This document shows positions 6,060 through 10,335 of a DNA stretch of 10,335 nucleotides, piece by piece; the stretch's first letter is position 1, and every line of letters starts with the position of its first letter. The DNA lies in NCBI GenBank assembly GCA_001800005.1, contig MGUL01000163.1, forward strand, positions 8,063 to 18,397, written 5' to 3'. The DNA comes from Elusimicrobia bacterium RBG_16_66_12. GTDB lineage: Bacteria > Elusimicrobiota > Elusimicrobia > UBA1565 > UBA9628. The notes below the pieces were generated by a model that saw only the letters and a list, made by a program, of their open reading frames with translations, searched no databases and was not told the DNA's origin. Both the position numbers and the translations under genes were made by a program.

Positions 6060-9000
6060 TCAGGCCGAGGCTGACGCGCCGCCTTCCAGCCGGCTGGCCT
6101 CCGCTTTCAGGCGCTGCAGGTCGATCTTCCCGGTGCCGAGCAGGTGGAATTCCTCCACGCGGTGGAAGTTCTCCCGGTCCGGGATCCAGAGCTTGGGCAG
6201 GCCGAGGGCGGAGACCTTCTTCAGGAGCGCGTCGATGTCGAGGTCTCCCTTGTAGAGCACGACGAGCCTTTCCCCGCGCCGGTCGTCCGGGACCCCCGCG
6301 ACGCTGAAGGCTGGCTCGAGCGCCCCGAGGGCGTCCTGCAGGCTCTCCTCGACCATGATGTGCGGGACCATCTCGCCGCCGACCTTGGAGAAGCGCGAGA
6401 GGCGGTCGGTGAGCGTGACGAAGCCGTCTTCGTCGATGCGCGCGATGTCGCCCGTCGCGTAGTAGCCGTCCCGGAGGACCTCGGCCGTCTTGGCCTCGTC
6501 GCCAAGGTAGCCCTTCATCACGTTGGGGCCCTTGACCAGCAGCAGCCCGGGCTGACCGGCGCCGAGCTCCTTGCCCGTCTCCGGGTCGACGACCTTCATG
6601 AATACGCCGGGCAGAGGCTGGCCGACCGTGCCGAGCTTGGTCCCCGTCTGCTTGATGCCGGGCCAGGCGATGTCCGGGATGTTGAGCGCGGCGACCGGGG
6701 AGAGCTCGGTGGTGCCGTAGCCTTCGAGTGGGGTCACCCCGTACTTCTCGACGAAGGCCTTCGCGACTTCCTCGCGCAGCTTCTCGGCGCCGACGACGAC
6801 GTAGCGCAGGGTCTTAAACTTCGCGGCCTCGACGCGGCGGAGGTAGGCCAACAGGAAGGTCGGCGTGCCGAGCAGCGCGGTCGCGCGCGTCTCCGACACG
6901 AGCTTGCCGATGGTTCGCGCGTCGAGCGGGTTGAAGTGGTAGACCGCGCCCATGCCCAGCCGCAGGGGCAGCCAGAGCGTCGCGGTGAAGCCGAATGAAT
7001 GGAAGAAGGGGAGGACCCCCAGCATCTTGTCGTCGGGGCCAAGGGCGATAACCTGGGCCACGGCCTCGATGTTGGCCAGGATGTTCTCGTGCGTGAGCAT
7101 GACGCCCTTCGGCGTGCCGGTCGAGCCGCTGGTGAACATGATGGTCGCGATCCGGTCCAGCGGCCCGCGCGCCTTGGCGAAGGCCGTGCGCTCCAGCACG
7201 AACGACGGCGTCGCGAGGAACGCCGCGGCCGTCAGCGCCTTGGAGACCTTCCCGACGGTCGGCGCGGCGTCCTCGAGGTACACCTTCCGTTCGGACGGCT
7301 CCCAACCGATCTTCTCGAGGAAGCGGCGCGAGGTCACGACCGTTTCGATCTCGGCCTTCGCCAGACAGGCGTCGACGACGTCCTTCGACGCGGTGTAGTT
7401 GAGGTTGATCGGGACCTTGCCGCGCAGGGAGAGGGCGACGTTGGCCAGCGCCCCGCCGACGGACGGCGGCAGCATCACCGCGATGCGCTCGCGTTCCCCG
7501 ATGAGGGGCTCCAGGGCCCGGCCCAGCAGGTGCGCCCCGGCCAGGGCGGAGAGGGCGTTGAGCGAGGTTCCCGACGAGTCGGCCAGGCAGGGCGCGAAGG
7601 GGCGGCGCTTGGCCGCGCGCGCGAAGGCCAGGGGCAGGGGCGGCGAATCGGCCAGGCGGTGGCGGAAGGCCTCAGCCCCCAGAGCTAGGATCGCATGGCG
7701 GACCTCGAAGGCGGTGGCGGTCGCGGGAAGGGGCGTTCCGAAGCTGACCGCGACGCGGTAGGGGATGCGGCGCGGCCATTTGAAGAGGAGTCGCCCTTCG
7801 GAGAAGCTGAATAGGCTGCCCCAGACCTGGTCGAGGTGGACCGGCACGATCGGGACGCTGGCTCCTTCCACCATGCGCTCGAAGCCCTTCTTGAAGCGCT
7901 GCATCTGGCCGTGCCGGGAGATCTCGCCCTCCGCGAAGATGCACACCGACTGCCCGGAGAGCATGTACTCACGCGCGCGGCGGAAGGACTCGGCCAGGGC
8001 CTTAGGGCCGTCGCCGCTCGAGATCGGGATGCAGCCCATCGCGCGGAAGAACCAGCCCGCGACGGGCAGGTCGTAGAAGGCGCGCAGCATCAGGAAGCGC
8101 GTCAGGCGCTGGTTGGCCATCGTGATGAGGACGGCGTCGACGAAGGAGACGTGGTTGGAGACGAGCAGGACAGGGCCTTCGAGCGGGACGTTCTCGCGCC
8201 CGACGACGCGGATCGAGTAGAGCCCGTGCGCGAACGGCAGCAGCAGCACGCGCATGAAGAAATCGGGCAGCCGGCGCAGCAGCTCGAAGGCGACGACGGC
8301 CGACATCGCCGCGGACACGAGGAAGACCTGCCCCGGGTGGAGATGGAACTTCGCGTCGAGCGCCCAGAGCGCGGCCGAGGCGATCAGGATGGCGGTGAAG
8401 CAGAGGAAGTTGCCGGTGGCCAGCACGCGCCCGCGCTCGGCGGCCGGGCTGCGCTGCTGGATATAGGCCTGCAGCGGCACCGCGAAGAAGCCCGCCGAGA
8501 GGCCGGTCATCAGCAGGTCGACGATGACGCGGTGCGGCGAGGCGTAGGCGAAGCCCAGGTCGAAGGCGAAGGCGACCAGGCCGACGCCGCCCAGCGGGAC
8601 CAGCCCCAGTTCGACCTGGCCGCTGGAGAGGCGGCCGGCCACGAAGGAGCCCAGGCCGATGCCCAGCGCCAGCACGATCTGGAAGCGGCCGCAGGCCGCC
8701 TCGTCGAGGCCCATCAGGCGCGTGCCGTAGACCAGCAGGTTCATCTGCAGGAGGGCGCCCATAAACCAGAAGAAGGCCGACGCGTAGGTCGCCAGGTTCA
8801 CGCCGGGCAGCCGCGCCAGGTCGCGCAGGTTGTCGCGCGTGCGCGCGAACACGTTGAACGCGAGGCGCGCGCCGGCCTTCGCGGGGGGCGTCGCCGGGAC
8901 CGCGAGCGCGGCCAGGAGGCCCGCGACGCCGACGGCGGCCAGGACCAGCGCCGCCCAGGCCGGCTGGGCGTGGAAGCGGCGCGTCATCTCGGCGGCGCAG

Positions 9001-9479
9001 GCCGTGCCCAGCACGATCGCACCGAAGGTGGTCATCTGCACCAGGCCGTTGGCGTTGGAGAGGTCCTCGTCGCTCACGAGTTCCGGCAGGATCGCGTACT
9101 TCACCGGCCCGAAGAAGGCGGAATGCACGCCCATCAGGAAGAGCAGTCCGAGCAGGGCCGGCACGTTGCGCGCGGCTAGGGCGGGCGCGGCCGCCAGCAG
9201 CAGGACGGGCTCGGCGGCCTTAAAGAGTACCAGCAGGCGCGACTTGCTCCAGCGGTCGGCCGCATCGCCGGCCAGCGTCGAGAAGAGCAGGAAGGGGAGG
9301 ATGAAGAGCCCGCCGGCCGCCGCGATCAGCGCCGGCGCGTGCTGTGGCTCGAGCGTCACGGCCAGTAGGGCCACGAAAGTCTTGAAGGCGTTGTCGTTGA
9401 AGGCCCCCAGGGCCTGGGCCACAAGGAAGGCGGCGAAGCGCGGCTCGCCGAACGCGGCCTTGAGGCGCGGCGCGCTCAC
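6060..9479 (-). CDS. aas: Three-domain Aas-like protein: LplT-type MFS transporter, PlsC acyltransferase and acyl-ACP synthetase
   Basis: This 1139-residue fusion is predicted to flip lysophospholipids inward and re-acylate them. Residues 1 to about 405 form an MFS domain of about twelve helices (GAFNDN at 26-31), like LplT. Residues about 410-600 are a PlsC/LPLAT acyltransferase with NHVSFVD (H443, D448, the HX4D motif) and FAEGEISR (515-522). Residues about 615-1139 are an adenylate-forming synthetase: P-loop FTSGSTGTPKG (782-792), YGTTE (921-925), TGD (1009-1011), D1025-R1026 and K1118 in GTGKID. It would activate a fatty acid on ACP or CoA. E. coli splits these jobs between LplT and the 719-residue Aas; the full fusion is known in other bacteria. 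All catalytic motifs look intact. The GTG start overlaps the protease stop as GTGA, and GGGAG (9484-9488) lies four bases upstream inside the protease gene, indicating coupled translation. Confidence 0.92.
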   Translation of the reverse strand: MSAPRLKAAFGEPRFAAFLVAQALGAFNDNAFKTFVALLAVTLEPQHAPALIAAAGGLFILPFLLFSTLAGDAADRWSKSRLLVLFKAAEPVLLLAAAPALAARNVPALLGLLFLMGVHSAFFGPVKYAILPELVSDEDLSNANGLVQMTTFGAIVLGTACAAEMTRRFHAQPAWAALVLAAVGVAGLLAALAVPATPPAKAGARLAFNVFARTRDNLRDLARLPGVNLATYASAFFWFMGALLQMNLLVYGTRLMGLDEAACGRFQIVLALGIGLGSFVAGRLSSGQVELGLVPLGGVGLVAFAFDLGFAYASPHRVIVDLLMTGLSAGFFAVPLQAYIQQRSPAAERGRVLATGNFLCFTAILIASAALWALDAKFHLHPGQVFLVSAAMSAVVAFELLRRLPDFFMRVLLLPFAHGLYSIRVVGRENVPLEGPVLLVSNHVSFVDAVLITMANQRLTRFLMLRAFYDLPVAGWFFRAMGCIPISSGDGPKALAESFRRAREYMLSGQSVCIFAEGEISRHGQMQRFKKGFERMVEGASVPIVPVHLDQVWGSLFSFSEGRLLFKWPRRIPYRVAVSFGTPLPATATAFEVRHAILALGAEAFRHRLADSPPLPLAFARAAKRRPFAPCLADSSGTSLNALSALAGAHLLGRALEPLIGERERIAVMLPPSVGGALANVALSLRGKVPINLNYTASKDVVDACLAKAEIETVVTSRRFLEKIGWEPSERKVYLEDAAPTVGKVSKALTAAAFLATPSFVLERTAFAKARGPLDRIATIMFTSGSTGTPKGVMLTHENILANIEAVAQVIALGPDDKMLGVLPFFHSFGFTATLWLPLRLGMGAVYHFNPLDARTIGKLVSETRATALLGTPTFLLAYLRRVEAAKFKTLRYVVVGAEKLREEVAKAFVEKYGVTPLEGYGTTELSPVAALNIPDIAWPGIKQTGTKLGTVGQPLPGVFMKVVDPETGKELGAGQPGLLLVKGPNVMKGYLGDEAKTAEVLRDGYYATGDIARIDEDGFVTLTDRLSRFSKVGGEMVPHIMVEESLQDALGALEPAFSVAGVPDDRRGERLVVLYKGDLDIDALLKKVSALGLPKLWIPDRENFHRVEEFHLLGTGKIDLQRLKAEASRLEGGASASA

Positions 9480-10300
9480 GGAGCTCCCTGCGCGGCCTCG
9501 CGCTCCAGCGCGGCGCGCCGCTCCCAGGAGCCCGGGTGCGTGCGGAAGTAGTCGGTGAGCCCCTCGGCGGCGACCTCTCTGGGACCGCGCTTGAAGCGGT
9601 CGTCGACGCGCAGGCCGAGGGCGTCGAAGACGCGCAGGCCCGCGCGGGGGTCGCGGCGGCGCGCGCGCATCAGGCGCACGGCGTAGGCGTCGGCCTCCAG
9701 CTCCTGGACGGAGCTGAAGTGGATCGAGGCGAAGAGACGCGCGACCGAGGCGACCCCGCCCAGGACCGCCGTCACCGGGTCGCGCGCGCCTTGGCGCAGG
9801 CGGTAGGCGTCGGCGCAGTGTCCCAGCTCGACGTGCCCGATCTCGTGGCCGAGGACGAAGAGCAGGGCGTCTCCGTCGTCGCCGAGGCGCGTCAGCAGAG
9901 GCTCGGTCCCGTAGACGAACCCGCCTGGGAGGGCGAAGGCGTTGAGCCCGCCCTGCGGCGTGGTGCGGAAGGCGTAGCGTCCGCGGAAGCGCGCCACGAG
10001 CGGCGCGGACGCGGCGTCGCCGCCGAACTCGCGCCAGCGCGCGGCCAGCGTCGCGGCCGGGGTCCCGGGCGCCGGTTCGCTCGCGGCCAGACGCCGGTCC
10101 AAGTCCTCGCCGAAACGCCGCTCCTCTTCCGGGCTCAGCGGGAAGACGACCCCCGCGGCGCGGTCGATGCCCTTCGCCTGCTCCGCGACGGCGCGCGACA
10201 TGGGCAGGAGGCTCTCGCGGCTGCGGGAGGGTCCGCGGGAGAGGAGGAAGGAGATGGCCAGAGCCGCGCTAACGAGGAGGACCGGGAGGGCTTTCTTCAT
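9476..10300 (-). CDS. M48-family zinc metalloprotease, membrane-anchored or secreted
   Basis: This 274-residue protein is a predicted envelope endopeptidase of the M48 (HtpX/Oma1/BepA-YcaL-like) family. MKK and a hydrophobic stretch (about 4-20) form a signal or anchor segment; no lipobox cysteine follows, so it is not an obvious lipoprotein. The conserved NAFALPGGFVYGTEPLL segment (120-136) precedes the catalytic HEIGH motif (H152, E153, H156), with H161 just after. The third zinc ligand is E200 in ELEAD (200-204), and the C-terminal THPGSWERR (254-262) matches the family's terminal substrate-site motif. There is no TPR domain, unlike BepA. The start at ATG 10300 has no strong Shine-Dalgarno. 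The remaining 35 bases to the window edge contain no gene I can identify, and the promoter is probably off-window. Overlap with the downstream aas-like gene suggests the two are expressed together in envelope upkeep. Protein substrates are unknown. Confidence 0.9.
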   Translation of the reverse strand: MKKALPVLLVSAALAISFLLSRGPSRSRESLLPMSRAVAEQAKGIDRAAGVVFPLSPEEERRFGEDLDRRLAASEPAPGTPAATLAARWREFGGDAASAPLVARFRGRYAFRTTPQGGLNAFALPGGFVYGTEPLLTRLGDDGDALLFVLGHEIGHVELGHCADAYRLRQGARDPVTAVLGGVASVARLFASIHFSSVQELEADAYAVRLMRARRRDPRAGLRVFDALGLRVDDRFKRGPREVAAEGLTDYFRTHPGSWERRAALEREAAQGAP

Positions 10301-10335
10301 GATCCGTGGAGCCGGCGCGGACGTACAGGCTCGAG

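Noticed and set aside
6033..6065. Inverted repeat GCCTGA / TCAGGC across the convergent ccsA-aas junction, considered as a bidirectional terminator
   Set aside because: It has only six pairs, a 21-base loop and no T-run on either strand, so it is not convincing as an intrinsic terminator.
7836..9179. A 447-codon plus-strand open frame opposite the aas-like gene
   Set aside because: It is a highly charged, repetitive mirror frame with no recognisable domain; the minus strand carries intact MFS and PlsC motifs.

Overview
The window is GC-rich (well above 60% by eye) and fully packed with ordinary bacterial genes. It holds six protein-coding genes, one of them cut by the left edge. I see no RNA gene, insertion sequence, CRISPR array or phage module. 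A lipoprotein-like protein, a periplasmic-type M48 protease and System II cytochrome c assembly proteins point to a Gram-negative (diderm) bacterium. GC-rich Elusimicrobiota, Planctomycetota-like or deltaproteobacterial lineages would all fit, but nothing here fixes the taxon.

Layout, left to right. (1) A leftward gene, cut at base 1, encodes a multi-pass membrane protein of the bacterial TMTC-like type (GT-C-like fold, usually followed by tetratricopeptide repeats). (2) A divergent control region of about 45 bp, clearly AT-richer than its surroundings. (3) A rightward adenosine deaminase gene (add). (4) After a 55-bp gap, a tight rightward cluster: a small putative lipoprotein, a short ResB/Ccs1-like protein and a large CcsA/ResC-like haem-handling protein. 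Their reading frames overlap by 11 bp and 4 bp, so they are almost certainly one transcript. (5) Converging on ccsA, a leftward pair: an M48 metalloprotease gene, then a three-domain Aas-like protein (transporter, PlsC acyltransferase, acyl-ACP synthetase) whose GTG start overlaps the protease stop by 4 bp.

How they fit together. The lipoprotein-resB-ccsA cluster should build the two-protein System II (Ccs) complex that carries haem across the membrane and attaches it to apocytochromes c outside. No cytochrome or thiol-reducing partner is visible nearby. The leftward pair looks like envelope maintenance: lysophospholipid uptake and re-acylation beside a membrane-anchored protease. Adenosine deaminase belongs to purine salvage and shows no functional link to its neighbours.

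I found no convincing undescribed system. The points most worth a second look are the uncharacterised lipoprotein welded to the Ccs genes, the roughly 280-residue soluble extension on CcsA, the Asp-to-Asn active-site variant of the deaminase, and the coupled M48-Aas pair. Long open frames opposite add, resB, ccsA and aas are by-products of high GC and are not annotated as genes.
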